A DNA stretch of 64,000 bases from contig NZ_JACGLT010000001.1 of assembly GCF_014062315.1 (NCBI RefSeq), positions 372,001 through 436,000 of the forward strand. The letters are read 5' to 3'. Shown here piece after piece: positions 19,413 through 28,454 of this stretch. Position 1 is the first letter of the stretch; each line of letters begins with the position of its first letter. A program made the translations under genes and the position numbers. This DNA is from Gelidibacter maritimus. Lineage in GTDB: Bacteria; Bacteroidota; Bacteroidia; Flavobacteriales; Flavobacteriaceae. The notes beneath the pieces are model-generated. The model was not told where the DNA came from. It ran no database searches and saw only the letters and a program-made list of their open reading frames with translations.

Positions 19413-20414
19413 ATGGCAACAAACAAACATGCCCAGATTCGCTTTACTATCTTAGACCGTTGTTTCAGTAATTTTAATCGATTGTATACTTATGATAACT
19501 TACTTGACGAAGTAAATAATTATTTATATGAATTGGGAACAGAGGGCATCCGTCTGCGTCAACTTCAGTATGACATCGAGCACATGAAATCGGATGCTGG
19601 ATGGGCCATTGAATTGGATGACTCTTTAAGAAAGGGAAAGAAAAAGGCTTTTCGTTATCAAGACAAGAATTTCTCCATTGCTGACCATCCTTTAAATGTG
19701 GATGATCTGGAGCAGCTTGAGACCACTATCACCATTTTATCCCGATATAAGCATCGCGCTGAGTTTTCGTGGTTGGAAGAACTCATACCACGTATGAAGC
19801 AAGCATTCAATTTGGTGGCTGATGGCGATAACGGACTTATCGGCTATGAAGAAAATATCGATTTAAAAGGTCGTGAGCATTTAGGTACATTATTCAATTT
19901 GATTGTAAAACGCAAACAGATCAAATTAACCTATGAGCCTTATGGAAAACCGCCATTTGAGGAAGTAGTGCATCCGTATTATGTCAAACAATCCAATAAT
20001 CGCTGGTTTTTATTTTGCTTTAATCCGAGATATCAAACCATTTCAAATTACGCCTTAGACCGGATGGTGTCTATTGAGGAGTTAGCAGAAAAATTTGAGC
20101 CCAGCACCATCAATTGGTTGGATTATTTTTACGACATCATCGGGGTTACAAAACCCGAAGACGCCCAAATAGAAAAAATCCATTTAAAATTTTCCGAACA
20201 GCGCCTTCATTATGTATTGACCAAACCTTTGCATGGATCGCAGAAATTAGACCGTACCGATCCCGATGGTCGAACGGTAACAATTGAAGTATTTCCTAAC
20301 AAAGAGCTGTATCAGTTATTGCTGTCTTATGGTCCTGATGTTGAGGTGTTGGCGCCTGACGTAGTTAGAGAAGAAATCGCTTTAAGAATTAAAAATACGA
20401 ATACTATTTATTAA
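19413..20414 (+). CDS. WYL-domain transcriptional regulator
   Basis: A 333-aa cytoplasmic regulator. The N-terminal about 80 residues form a winged helix (RFTILDRCFSNFNRLYTYDNLLDEVNNYL ... RLRQLQYDIEHM), in the style of YobV/DeoR-like WYL proteins. Residues about 165-235 form the WYL ligand-binding domain (KQIKLTYEPYGKPP ... VHPYYVKQSNNRWFLFCFN ... NYALDRM), and the WCX extension follows (IHLKFSEQRLHYVLTKPLHGSQK ... IEVFPNKELYQLLLSYGPDVEVLAP). WYL proteins often regulate phage-defence islands (BrxR and CapW repress their systems). Its place at the head of the island next to repeated TGC-N9-GCA sites makes it the natural candidate for their regulator. Confidence 0.95.
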   Translation: MATNKHAQIRFTILDRCFSNFNRLYTYDNLLDEVNNYLYELGTEGIRLRQLQYDIEHMKSDAGWAIELDDSLRKGKKKAFRYQDKNFSIADHPLNVDDLEQLETTITILSRYKHRAEFSWLEELIPRMKQAFNLVADGDNGLIGYEENIDLKGREHLGTLFNLIVKRKQIKLTYEPYGKPPFEEVVHPYYVKQSNNRWFLFCFNPRYQTISNYALDRMVSIEELAEKFEPSTINWLDYFYDIIGVTKPEDAQIEKIHLKFSEQRLHYVLTKPLHGSQKLDRTDPDGRTVTIEVFPNKELYQLLLSYGPDVEVLAPDVVREEIALRIKNTNTIY

Positions 20415-20416
20415 AA

Positions 20417-20450
20417 CGCAAGTGTATTGCATAGATGGGTTTCATCTTTG
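20417..20450 (+). promoter_or_regulatory. Promoter with operator-like inverted repeat, site B
   Basis: CGC-AAGTGTATT-GCA (20417-20431), then 11 nt, then a -7-like CATCTTTG (20443-20450; consensus TAnnTTTG). Over 28 aligned bases it matches site C at 20 positions. It drives the DUF2130 gene, which starts at 20475. Confidence 0.55.
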
Positions 20451-20474
20451 TATGGAATTTAAAAACAATATGCT

Positions 20475-21740
20475 ATGAAATCACAAATTACATGTCCAAA
20501 TTGCGAAACCCCTATTAATGTTAATGATGTTTTAAAGCATCAAATAGAAAACAGTATCCGGAAAGAATTTGCACTCAGAGAAGTTGAGGCCAAAAAAGTA
20601 TTGGATAAAAAGGAGGAACTATTGGCTCAAGAGAAATCGGAATTTTTAAAAGAGAAGGAACAAGCTGCCGAAATTTTTCAAGCGCAATTGGATAATGAGC
20701 TTAAAACTATGCTTGCAGTAAAAGAAGAGGAGCTTAAAAAGATACTTCAATCTGAAAGAGATGAGCAACTACAGATTTTAAATAAGGAGTTGGATGAGAA
20801 GTCAGAAAAACTTAAGGAGTTTAATAAAAATATAGCTGAAATCGAACGTTTAAAGCGTGAAAAGAATGAAATGGCAGCTGAGATAGAAGCGAAGCAGGAG
20901 CAGGTCTATAATCAGAAGTTAATAGAAGAACGAGAGAAAATAAAAAAAATGGTTGATGACTCTAACGAATTAAAAATAAAGGAATTTGAGAAGAAGTTAG
21001 CCGACCAGAAGAAGCTCATGGAGGAAATGCAGCGAAAACATGAGCAAGGTTCTATGCAATTGCAAGGAGAAGTATTAGAGTTGGCAATTGAGGAATGGTT
21101 GGTAAATCAATTCCCATTAGATACCATTGATGAAATAAAGAAAGGTGTTAATGGTGCCGATTGTTTACAGATTGTGAATACTCGAGAGTTACAGAATTGT
21201 GGCTCCATTTATTACGAAACCAAGCGAACTAAAACATTTCATCCATCTTGGATTGAAAAGTTTAAGAATGATATCCGCGATAAGAATGCCAATATTGGTG
21301 TGTTGGTTACTGAAGTAATGCCAGCTGATATGAATCGCATGGGAATGCGTGATGGGATTTGGATATGTACCTATGAGGAGTTTAAAGGTTTGAGTGCTGT
21401 ACTCCGCCAAGGAATTATTCAGTTGAGTACTGCTTTAATATCACAGGAAAATAAAGGGGATAAAATGGAAATGCTTTATGACTTTCTAACCAGCAATGAG
21501 TTTAAATTACAAATGGAAGGTATTGTTGAAGGTTTTTCGCAAATGCAAACTGATTTACAAAAGGAAAAAAATGCCATGAAGCGTATTTGGAAACAACGCG
21601 AAAAACAAATAGATAAAGTCATTTCAAACACGGTTCATATGTACGGCTCTATCCGTGGTATTGCGGGAAATGCAGTTCAACCTATCCTCGCATTGGAGTT
21701 GGATAGCGAAGTTTTAGAATTAAATAATAATATATTATAA
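20475..21740 (+). CDS. DUF2130 domain coiled-coil protein
   Basis: A 421-aa protein. It begins with a zinc-finger-like CPNCETPINVNDVL, continues with a long charged coiled coil (about 25-195, rich in Glu/Lys heptads) and ends with the DUF2130 domain at about 200-400 (GEVLELAIEEWLVNQFPLDTIDEIKKGVNGADCLQIVN ... IYYETKRTKTFHPSWIEKFKNDI ... NIGVLVTEVMPADM). The D ... YETKR spacing matches a restriction-endonuclease-like (PD-(D/E)XK) core, so nuclease activity is plausible. DUF2130 proteins occur often in defence and mobile regions. It has its own promoter (site B) and precedes the methyltransferase-kinase gene by 178 bp. Confidence 0.9.
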   Translation: MKSQITCPNCETPINVNDVLKHQIENSIRKEFALREVEAKKVLDKKEELLAQEKSEFLKEKEQAAEIFQAQLDNELKTMLAVKEEELKKILQSERDEQLQILNKELDEKSEKLKEFNKNIAEIERLKREKNEMAAEIEAKQEQVYNQKLIEEREKIKKMVDDSNELKIKEFEKKLADQKKLMEEMQRKHEQGSMQLQGEVLELAIEEWLVNQFPLDTIDEIKKGVNGADCLQIVNTRELQNCGSIYYETKRTKTFHPSWIEKFKNDIRDKNANIGVLVTEVMPADMNRMGMRDGIWICTYEEFKGLSAVLRQGIIQLSTALISQENKGDKMEMLYDFLTSNEFKLQMEGIVEGFSQMQTDLQKEKNAMKRIWKQREKQIDKVISNTVHMYGSIRGIAGNAVQPILALELDSEVLELNNNIL

Positions 21741-21860
21741 CCATATCTTATAATCTTGGTAAGATCAGATGAAATGAATTATGAAAATACCGTTTTCGAA
21801 CTATATAAAAGCGCTAATTACGATATCATATATAACATAAGTTTAGAAAAAGAATAAGCA

Positions 21861-21894
21861 TGCAGATGTATTGCGCAGATTGGTGTTTAATTTG
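21861..21894 (+). promoter_or_regulatory. Promoter with operator-like inverted repeat, site C
   Basis: TGC-AGATGTATT-GCG (21861-21875), then 11 nt, then a -7-like TTAATTTG (21887-21894). The spacing is identical to sites B and D. It precedes the methyltransferase-histidine kinase gene (start 21919). Confidence 0.55.
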
Positions 21895-21918
21895 CAACGT
21901 CATATTAAACTTTAGTTA

Positions 21919-24465
21919 ATGGATAGTTTTGAGAATAAATTTTGGAATGTTTTAGACAGCATTCGAGGGTACAGAGATATAGGAGACCTTAAGGAGCTTT
22001 TTATTTCTTTAGTATTTTTAAAATTTGCCAACGATAGGTTTAATATTTCGTCATTCAGTCAAATTGAAGTACCTGATGCTGCGAAATGGAGCTTTTTACA
22101 TACCAGTTTAAATAACGTCGATTTTAGAAACCTTTTATGGAAGGCATTCCATGATTTAGAAAAGCAAAACGAAAGATTGAGCAATTCGTTTACTGTTTTT
22201 TACTTTGAGCGTAAGTTCAATAAAAACCCCGACTCAGAATTAGTTATAAAATTGTTTAGAGCAGTATCTGATTTCAACATTACCAAAGATGAATTGAAAT
22301 TCTCGGATGTTCTTGAAAATTTAGTTACTCATTTCGCTAGTTCGGTAGGGAGAGGAGTTGTCGATACTACTACACCTCAAACTATAACACAACTCCTGAT
22401 TGAGTTGTTAAACCCTGAAGATGGATCTGTTTTAGATTCTACTTGCGGAACTGGTGGGTTTTTTCAAAATATCAATGAAAAATTCCCGAAGGGTAATTTT
22501 AATTTTTACGGTCAAGAGAATAATTCTTCAATCTTGGCAATTGCAAAATTGAGGTTTGCATTTAATGAGAATGATAATATTCAATTTGGTAAGCCTACCA
22601 GTACATTAACCGACGATCAGTTTCCTGATTTAAAAGTTGATTATGTTTTAATGCATCCACCTTTTCATCCAAGGGTGATGGATAATGATATTCCTCCGAA
22701 TGATCCAAGATTTATATTTGGTTTACCTAAAAGAAATGCAAACTTGGTCTGGATTCAACATGCTATTTTCCATCTTAATAGTAAGGGGAAAGCAGCCTTA
22801 TTGCTTAGTAATAATGTCTTGAGTGTAGACGGAGGAGAGGGCGAAATAAGGAGAAACATTATCGAAGCCGACATGGTGGAAGCAATAATAACATTGCCTT
22901 CGCAATTACTTATTAACACGGGTGCTTTTACAAATATTTGGGTGTTAAATAAGAATAAATCGAAAAAGGGAAAAGTGTTATTTATTGACGCCTCTTCTTT
23001 AGGACATATGACTAATAGGTTTCAACGTGCCTTAAGCAATGAAGATATTCTACAAATTACTTCTCATTTTACCGCTAACCAGCAACACAATTCAAATTAT
23101 GTTGATAAGATAGGTTTTTCAAAATTAGTAAGTATTTCAGAAATTGCTGAAAATGACTTTCTGTTAAGCCCAGGACGATATTTGGATTACGAAGACTTAT
23201 TGGAAGTAGACTTGAATAATACGTTAGCCTTAGGAGATGTTTTAAGCTATATAAGGCCTGCGAGGCTAACTCCAGATACTACTTATTTGAAATTAGGTAT
23301 AAAAGATTTATCGTCAAGTCCGGATGTTTATTTACTAAATGCAGACAATTTATCCGTTTTGGAGAAAAATCTAAACTTTAATTCCTTAGATAATAATGTT
23401 CTTTTGGTATCGAGAGTTGGCAATAATCTAAAGCCAACGTTTCATGCATCAAGTAATAAAAAAATTGCTTACGTCAATATGTTTGCATTTAAGGTGGATC
23501 AAACGAAAGTAAGTATTGAATATTTAGTTGCAGAGCTTTATAAAGATTATATAAAATCTCAAATAGATAGTTTTAATATGGGTAGTGTTACGCCTATAAT
23601 TAGGCGTGAAGATTTTTTAAGAGTAAAAATGATAATTCCCGCTTCGTTAGAGGAGCAAAACGAAATTGTAAGTAGAGAAAAAGCTTTAAGGTTTCAATCT
23701 TTAGCAAAGGATTTAGGTTTCGAGAGAGAAATCGCTAAACTAAAGGCTGCACAAACTAAAGATTTAGGCTCCAAAAGACATAATATCATGCAACATCTTA
23801 ATAACGTGAAAGCATCGGCAGATGTGTTATCAAAAATGATGCAACTTAATAATGGAGTTTTAAGAGCCGATGAGATAATCGACCCGAGAAGAGGGATTAC
23901 GGTGGAAAAACGTTTACTTCGCTTGCAAGAAAGTTTAGAGACGGTTATATATTATGTAGATAATATTACCGATGAAATGATATATGGAGTTGCCGAAATA
24001 TTAAATCCTTTTAAACTTTTGAAAGGGTGCAAGGAGAGAGGGCTTCAGAGTGAGTGGTATTCGGTAGATTTAATTAATGAGAATCAGTCTTTTGAAGGTA
24101 ATGAGCCGTTAATAAATATTTCTAAAAATGATTTTGAAGAAATATATAATAACATTTTAGAAAATGCCATTAAGCATGGATTTGCAGATAAAAGTAAGTC
24201 GTACATTTTTCGGGTTTCTGTAGCTTATATTGACGATTTCTTAGAAATTAATTTCGAGAATAATGGAAAGCCATTCCCTAAAGGGATAGTTGAAAGGTAT
24301 AACGTAAAAGGAGAAAAAGCAGGAGCCACTGCTGGTACTGGCATCGGACTCTGGAAAGTTGCTGAAATAGCTAATCACTTTGATGCTAAGTTAGAAGTTT
24401 TTGATGAACCTACAAGTGATTTTCCTGTAGGTTTTAAATTTAAATTTACACTCCAAACACGATAA
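21919..24465 (+). CDS. HsdM-like methyltransferase fused to a specificity-like region and a histidine-kinase module
   Basis: An 848-aa soluble fusion. Residues 1-150 resemble the HsdM N-terminal helical domain (ENKFWNVLDSIRGYRDIGDLKELFISLVFLKFA in outline). Residues about 150-430 are the N6-methyltransferase: SAM motif I LDSTCGTGGFF is intact, but catalytic motif IV reads HPPF (His at 246) where active enzymes have NPPF. Residues about 435-605 look like a target-recognition half of a type I S subunit (GSVTPIIRREDFLRVKMIIP, EEQNEIV). A helical pair with KRHNIMQHLNN (H621 or H626 as possible phosphoacceptor) leads into a GHKL ATPase: N-box ILENAIKHG (N749) and GTGIGLW (806-812). The receiver-domain gene follows after 3 bp. 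It probably binds DNA and SAM and signals by phosphotransfer; this is inference. Confidence 0.88.
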   Translation: MDSFENKFWNVLDSIRGYRDIGDLKELFISLVFLKFANDRFNISSFSQIEVPDAAKWSFLHTSLNNVDFRNLLWKAFHDLEKQNERLSNSFTVFYFERKFNKNPDSELVIKLFRAVSDFNITKDELKFSDVLENLVTHFASSVGRGVVDTTTPQTITQLLIELLNPEDGSVLDSTCGTGGFFQNINEKFPKGNFNFYGQENNSSILAIAKLRFAFNENDNIQFGKPTSTLTDDQFPDLKVDYVLMHPPFHPRVMDNDIPPNDPRFIFGLPKRNANLVWIQHAIFHLNSKGKAALLLSNNVLSVDGGEGEIRRNIIEADMVEAIITLPSQLLINTGAFTNIWVLNKNKSKKGKVLFIDASSLGHMTNRFQRALSNEDILQITSHFTANQQHNSNYVDKIGFSKLVSISEIAENDFLLSPGRYLDYEDLLEVDLNNTLALGDVLSYIRPARLTPDTTYLKLGIKDLSSSPDVYLLNADNLSVLEKNLNFNSLDNNVLLVSRVGNNLKPTFHASSNKKIAYVNMFAFKVDQTKVSIEYLVAELYKDYIKSQIDSFNMGSVTPIIRREDFLRVKMIIPASLEEQNEIVSREKALRFQSLAKDLGFEREIAKLKAAQTKDLGSKRHNIMQHLNNVKASADVLSKMMQLNNGVLRADEIIDPRRGITVEKRLLRLQESLETVIYYVDNITDEMIYGVAEILNPFKLLKGCKERGLQSEWYSVDLINENQSFEGNEPLINISKNDFEEIYNNILENAIKHGFADKSKSYIFRVSVAYIDDFLEINFENNGKPFPKGIVERYNVKGEKAGATAGTGIGLWKVAEIANHFDAKLEVFDEPTSDFPVGFKFKFTLQTR

Positions 24466-24468
24466 GAG

Positions 24469-25626
24469 ATGAGAAAATACGAGGTTTTATGGATTGATGA
24501 TGATGCTGAAAAACAAGATGCGTTTTTAGATTCAGCTTATTTAGAAGGTTTTAATATTACTTACTTTAAAACCTCTAAAAAAGGAATGGAGGAATTAACT
24601 TCTAAAATAGAACGGTATGATGCTGTTATTTTGGATGCTATGGTATTTAATGAGTCGGAAGATGAAAAAGCTGGATTAGCGGGTTTGCAAAATTCTATTA
24701 AAACAATTAACAATTTAGCACATTTTAAAAAAGTTCCGTATTTTATTTTCTCGGGTTATATAGATCAAGACGAACATTCTAGTGCGAGAGATATGTTGGC
24801 AGATGAAACTATTTTTATTAAAAGTAAAGATAACCACGCATTGTTTGCAGCGATTAAAAAAGCCGCCGATGCTCAAGAACTTACTCAGTTAAAACATAAA
24901 TACCCTAATGTTTTTTCACTCTGTAAAGATAATTATCTTGGTAGCAAACAATTTGATAGGATCCTGCAGCTTGTAAAAGATGTTGAGAATCCAGACTATA
25001 TATCTAACCAGCAAGATGCTTTGCCACCTATGCGTAAAATTTTGGAAGCTATATTTAGAAAATTGAATATTTTGGGATTAATCCCTGATGCAATTCAAAA
25101 TGGTCAGGGAGCAATTAATGGTGCCAGTATTTTTTTAGCGGGCAACAATAAGCACTATCTTTACAGGCAAGCGTTAATAGACCCTGTAGTTGCAGAGTCT
25201 ATCCGGCATTTAATTAGTTTAACGCAAGACGCATCACATAACGAAGGAAATAAATTAGGAACAGATACCTATTTAAGCAGTCGGACGAACAGCTTTTTAT
25301 ATCAATCATTATGCTATGCGTTGCTTGAAGTTTTAGATTATCTAAAACCATTTGTCGATGCTAATTCAGATAAAGTTGAAAACCAATCTAAATGGCAGTT
25401 AATTGAAGTTTCAAATATGGGTTCAGAACTTTGGATTAAAGGTAAGATTTCTAGAGTTGCTGATAACGGCTATGGAACTTTTCAACCAAATGAAGGAAGC
25501 TTTACGTTAACTATATTGCCAAATAAAATGGAGGAATATTCACTGACAGAAGACCAAAATATTGATGTTACAACAGAGCCTAGTCATTGTGGCACAAAAA
25601 CATATATAAAAGAAATAAAATATTAG
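24469..25626 (+). CDS. Response-regulator receiver protein with unknown C-terminal effector
   Basis: A 385-aa soluble protein. Residues 1-135 are a receiver domain with all active-site residues: D10-D12 in VLWIDDDAE, phosphoacceptor D56 in AVILDAMVF, S95 in YFIFSGY and K118 in IFIKSK. Residues about 140-300 are helical with LPPMRKILEAIFRKL and SLTQDASHNEGN, which recall HEPN/DUF4145-type domains; the exact RX4-6H RNase motif is not seen. Residues about 315-385 look like a small all-beta (OB-like) domain (ELWIKGKISRVADNGYGTFQP ... SFTLTILPN). No ordinary DNA-binding output domain is present. It is translationally coupled to the kinase-methyltransferase fusion and sits 11 bp before hsdM, so it is the likely phosphotransfer partner that acts on the restriction system. 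Confidence 0.85.
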   Translation: MRKYEVLWIDDDAEKQDAFLDSAYLEGFNITYFKTSKKGMEELTSKIERYDAVILDAMVFNESEDEKAGLAGLQNSIKTINNLAHFKKVPYFIFSGYIDQDEHSSARDMLADETIFIKSKDNHALFAAIKKAADAQELTQLKHKYPNVFSLCKDNYLGSKQFDRILQLVKDVENPDYISNQQDALPPMRKILEAIFRKLNILGLIPDAIQNGQGAINGASIFLAGNNKHYLYRQALIDPVVAESIRHLISLTQDASHNEGNKLGTDTYLSSRTNSFLYQSLCYALLEVLDYLKPFVDANSDKVENQSKWQLIEVSNMGSELWIKGKISRVADNGYGTFQPNEGSFTLTILPNKMEEYSLTEDQNIDVTTEPSHCGTKTYIKEIKY

Positions 25627-25637
25627 AATAGAAATTT

Positions 25638-27179
25638 ATGATCACTGGAGAATTAAAACAGCAAGTTGACGCTATATGGCAAACCTTCTGGGAAGGGGGA
25701 GAGCCAAACACCATGACCATCGTTGAGCAACTCACGTACCTTATTTTTATCAAAGATTTAGATGAGACCGAAACGCGTAACGAACTTATGTTTAAACGTC
25801 TCAATAAGCCTTTCGAGCCTGTTTTTGATGAAAACCAGCAAGATTTTAGATGGAAAAATCTAAAGGAAATGGATGTGAGTCAACGATTTAATATTTTCGC
25901 AGATAATATCAATGGCATCTTTCCATTCATCAGAACGCTAGGGAAAGAAAAAAGCTTGTTTAGCACACACATGCGTGGTGCTAGCTTTAGCAATTATAAG
26001 GCATTGGTTTTAGATCAAGTTATTGAAAAGTTGGAGCGTATAGATATGTCTAACCAAGATGCGAAAGGTGATATCTATGAATATATGCTTTCCAAATTGG
26101 AGGGTGGCGGCACCTCTGGTCAGTTTAGAACGCCGCGCCATATCATTAAGATGATGGTAGAGCTGATGCAACCTACTCTAGAAGACACCATTTGCGACCC
26201 AGCTTTGGGAACAGCTGGTTTCTTAGTGGCAGCCAAAGAATATATAGATAAAAATCATGATGTAACCGAATTAGATAAATATCGAGATCACATTAACAAA
26301 ACGATGTTTAATGGTACCGAGTTTTCTTCTACTATGTTGCGTATTGCATCTATGAACCTGTTTTTGCACGGGGTGGAAGAACCCAATGTGATAGATGTTG
26401 ACGCCGTAAGTAAAGACAATGACGTGAGCGACGCATATACTTTAATTTTGGCCAACCCGCCGTTTAAGGGCACCATAGATAAAGAAAGTATAGCTCCCGG
26501 ATTGCGTAATGTGACCGACACCACCAAAACCGAACTTCTCTTTTTAGCCTTGATGCTGCGCCAACTTAAAAAAGGAGGACGTGCCGCAGTGATTGTCCCC
26601 GACGGGGTGTTGTTTGGAAGTGGAAAAGCCTATAAAAGCATTCGGTCAGAAATTGTGGCTAACCATAAATTGGAAGCGGTGATTTCTTTGCCCAGTGGGA
26701 TTTTTCAACCTTATTCTGGAGTAAGTACTGCCATTATTATATTCACTAAAACCGACAATGGCGGGACGGATAATGTGTGGTTTTACGACATGCAGGCTGA
26801 TGGGAAAAGCTTAGACCAAAAGCGAAATCTATTAGTCGATGCCGATGTGTTTGAGGCCTTCTCTTTTGGCGATGGTACCGATGAACTTTCAGAAGCTTTG
26901 CAAAAAGAACTGCACGAAAAGTTTAATTTACCGGATGTGATCCAACGCTTTGCAACGTTAAAAAATAAGAATACGCCAGAAACCGACCGCAAACGTACCG
27001 AACAGTCTTTTTTGGTGCCGTTTCAGGAAATAAAGGATAATGATTGGGATTTATCTATTAACCGCTATAAAGAGATTATTTATGAGGAAGTGGAATACGA
27101 TGCGCCTATGGAAATAATAGAAAGAATTAATCAATTGTCAAATGAGCGCATAGCTTTATTGGAAAAAATTAATCAATAG
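25638..27179 (+). CDS. hsdM: Type I restriction-modification DNA methyltransferase subunit
   Basis: A 513-aa M subunit that methylates adenine N6 in the recognition sequence together with HsdS. HsdM_N domain at about 1-140 (QVDAIWQTFWEGGEPNTMTIVEQLTYLIFIKDLDE in outline), then the methyltransferase. TSGQFRTPRHI precedes motif I DPALGTAGFL (usual Cys replaced by Leu), and motif IV is a proper NPPF with N273, unlike the upstream fusion. ITLIVPDGVLFGSG-type and PSGIFQPYSGVSTAI segments are standard. It is 4 bp upstream of hsdS. This is the likely active methylase of the locus. Confidence 0.97.
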   Translation: MITGELKQQVDAIWQTFWEGGEPNTMTIVEQLTYLIFIKDLDETETRNELMFKRLNKPFEPVFDENQQDFRWKNLKEMDVSQRFNIFADNINGIFPFIRTLGKEKSLFSTHMRGASFSNYKALVLDQVIEKLERIDMSNQDAKGDIYEYMLSKLEGGGTSGQFRTPRHIIKMMVELMQPTLEDTICDPALGTAGFLVAAKEYIDKNHDVTELDKYRDHINKTMFNGTEFSSTMLRIASMNLFLHGVEEPNVIDVDAVSKDNDVSDAYTLILANPPFKGTIDKESIAPGLRNVTDTTKTELLFLALMLRQLKKGGRAAVIVPDGVLFGSGKAYKSIRSEIVANHKLEAVISLPSGIFQPYSGVSTAIIIFTKTDNGGTDNVWFYDMQADGKSLDQKRNLLVDADVFEAFSFGDGTDELSEALQKELHEKFNLPDVIQRFATLKNKNTPETDRKRTEQSFLVPFQEIKDNDWDLSINRYKEIIYEEVEYDAPMEIIERINQLSNERIALLEKINQ

Positions 27180-27183
27180 AATA

Positions 27184-28353
27184 ATGAGTCAACTTATTCC
27201 GATAACTGAGATTTGCGATTTTCAAGGAGGTACGCAACCACCAAAAAACGAGTGGATAAAAGATCCCGAAGATGGATATGTAAGAATGCTTCAAATCAGG
27301 GATTTTACTCAGCCAGAAAAAAACAACGTTGAGTATGTTGTGCTTAAAAAGCATACTAAAACTTGTAAAAAAGAGGATATTTTAATTGGTAGATACGGTG
27401 CTTCTATTGGTAAAATTTGTACTGGATTAGAAGGTGCCTATAATGTTGCATTAATTAAAACCAAACCAGATCTAAAAAGAATAAATAGGCGATACTTATT
27501 TCATATTTTACAAAGTGTGTATTTTCAAAATTTTATTTTGTCTGTAGGTTCAAGGGCGGCGCAAGCTGGATTTAATAAAGAGGATTTGACAAAGTTCAAA
27601 ATCCCCCTGCCACCCCTAAAAACCCAACAGCACATCGCTCAAATTTTAGACGATGCCGCCGCCTTACGCGATAAAACCAAACAACTCCTCACAGAATACG
27701 ACTTGCTGGCACAGGCTATCTTTTTGGAGATGTTTGGGGATCCAGATTCATTTGAACATTTTACAATTGCAGAGGTAGCGGCAAAGGAAAGATATTCCTT
27801 ATCTAGTGGGCCCTTTGGATCTAATTTGACGTCGAAACATTATACTGAAAAAGGTATTGTTATTTTGAGAGGTACAAATGTAACATCTGGAATTTTAGAT
27901 CTTTCGAATGTTAAGTACGTGAGTGAGGAGAAAGCAGTTGAACTTAAACGGAGTGAAATAAAACCAGATGACGTAGTAATTGTAGCTGTTGGGTCATCGG
28001 GCAAAGCCTTGAAAATCCCTAGCACATTAAAACGTGCAATTATGTCTCAAAATTTTAATAAAATAACTCCTGATAGAAGTAAAGTTATACCATTGTATTT
28101 GGAGTTTTGTTTCAACAGTCAACTCGTTCAGAATCAGTTCAGAACTGAAATGACAGATACTGTTAGAACATTTCTCAGTCTAACAAAAATAAAGCAAGTA
28201 AAAATACCAATTCCACCCATCGAACTCCAAAACCAATTCGCAGAAAAAATAGCATTGATTGAACAACAAAAAGAATTAGCCAAGCAAGAGCTTAAAGAAA
28301 GCGAAGACTTGTTTAATGCGTTGTTGCAGAAGGCTTTTAAGGGGGAGTTATAG
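27184..28353 (+). CDS. hsdS: Type I restriction-modification specificity subunit
   Basis: A 389-aa S subunit with two target-recognition domains, each binding half of a bipartite DNA site. TRD1 at about 1-145 ends in KFKIPLPPLKTQQHIAQIL, followed by the central helix (LRDKTKQLLTEYDLLAQAIFLEMFG). TRD2 at about 190-345 ends in IPIPPIELQNQFAEKIALIE with the distal helix to residue 389. The matching conserved helices set the half-site spacing. It directly follows hsdM; a 139-bp gap with a palindrome separates it from the AlbA_2 gene. The target cannot be predicted by eye. Confidence 0.97.
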   Translation: MSQLIPITEICDFQGGTQPPKNEWIKDPEDGYVRMLQIRDFTQPEKNNVEYVVLKKHTKTCKKEDILIGRYGASIGKICTGLEGAYNVALIKTKPDLKRINRRYLFHILQSVYFQNFILSVGSRAAQAGFNKEDLTKFKIPLPPLKTQQHIAQILDDAAALRDKTKQLLTEYDLLAQAIFLEMFGDPDSFEHFTIAEVAAKERYSLSSGPFGSNLTSKHYTEKGIVILRGTNVTSGILDLSNVKYVSEEKAVELKRSEIKPDDVVIVAVGSSGKALKIPSTLKRAIMSQNFNKITPDRSKVIPLYLEFCFNSQLVQNQFRTEMTDTVRTFLSLTKIKQVKIPIPPIELQNQFAEKIALIEQQKELAKQELKESEDLFNALLQKAFKGEL

Positions 28354-28360
28354 AAATCGA

Positions 28361-28419
28361 TCCCGATAGTTATCGGGAGAAATTGAAATTGAAAATGATC
28401 TTGATAGTTATGGGGAGAA
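28361..28419. repeat. Palindrome with degenerate second copy
   Basis: TCCCGATAGTTATCGGGA at 28361-28378 is an inverted repeat with perfect 8-bp arms and a 2-bp centre. A diverged copy (GATCTTGATAGTTATGGGGA) follows at 28397-28416. It lies just past the hsdS stop and could act as a 3'-end hairpin or be a small repetitive element. Confidence 0.6.
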
Positions 28420-28454
28420 AATAAAAACAGTAGCTGTGCAACGAATACTTTGAA

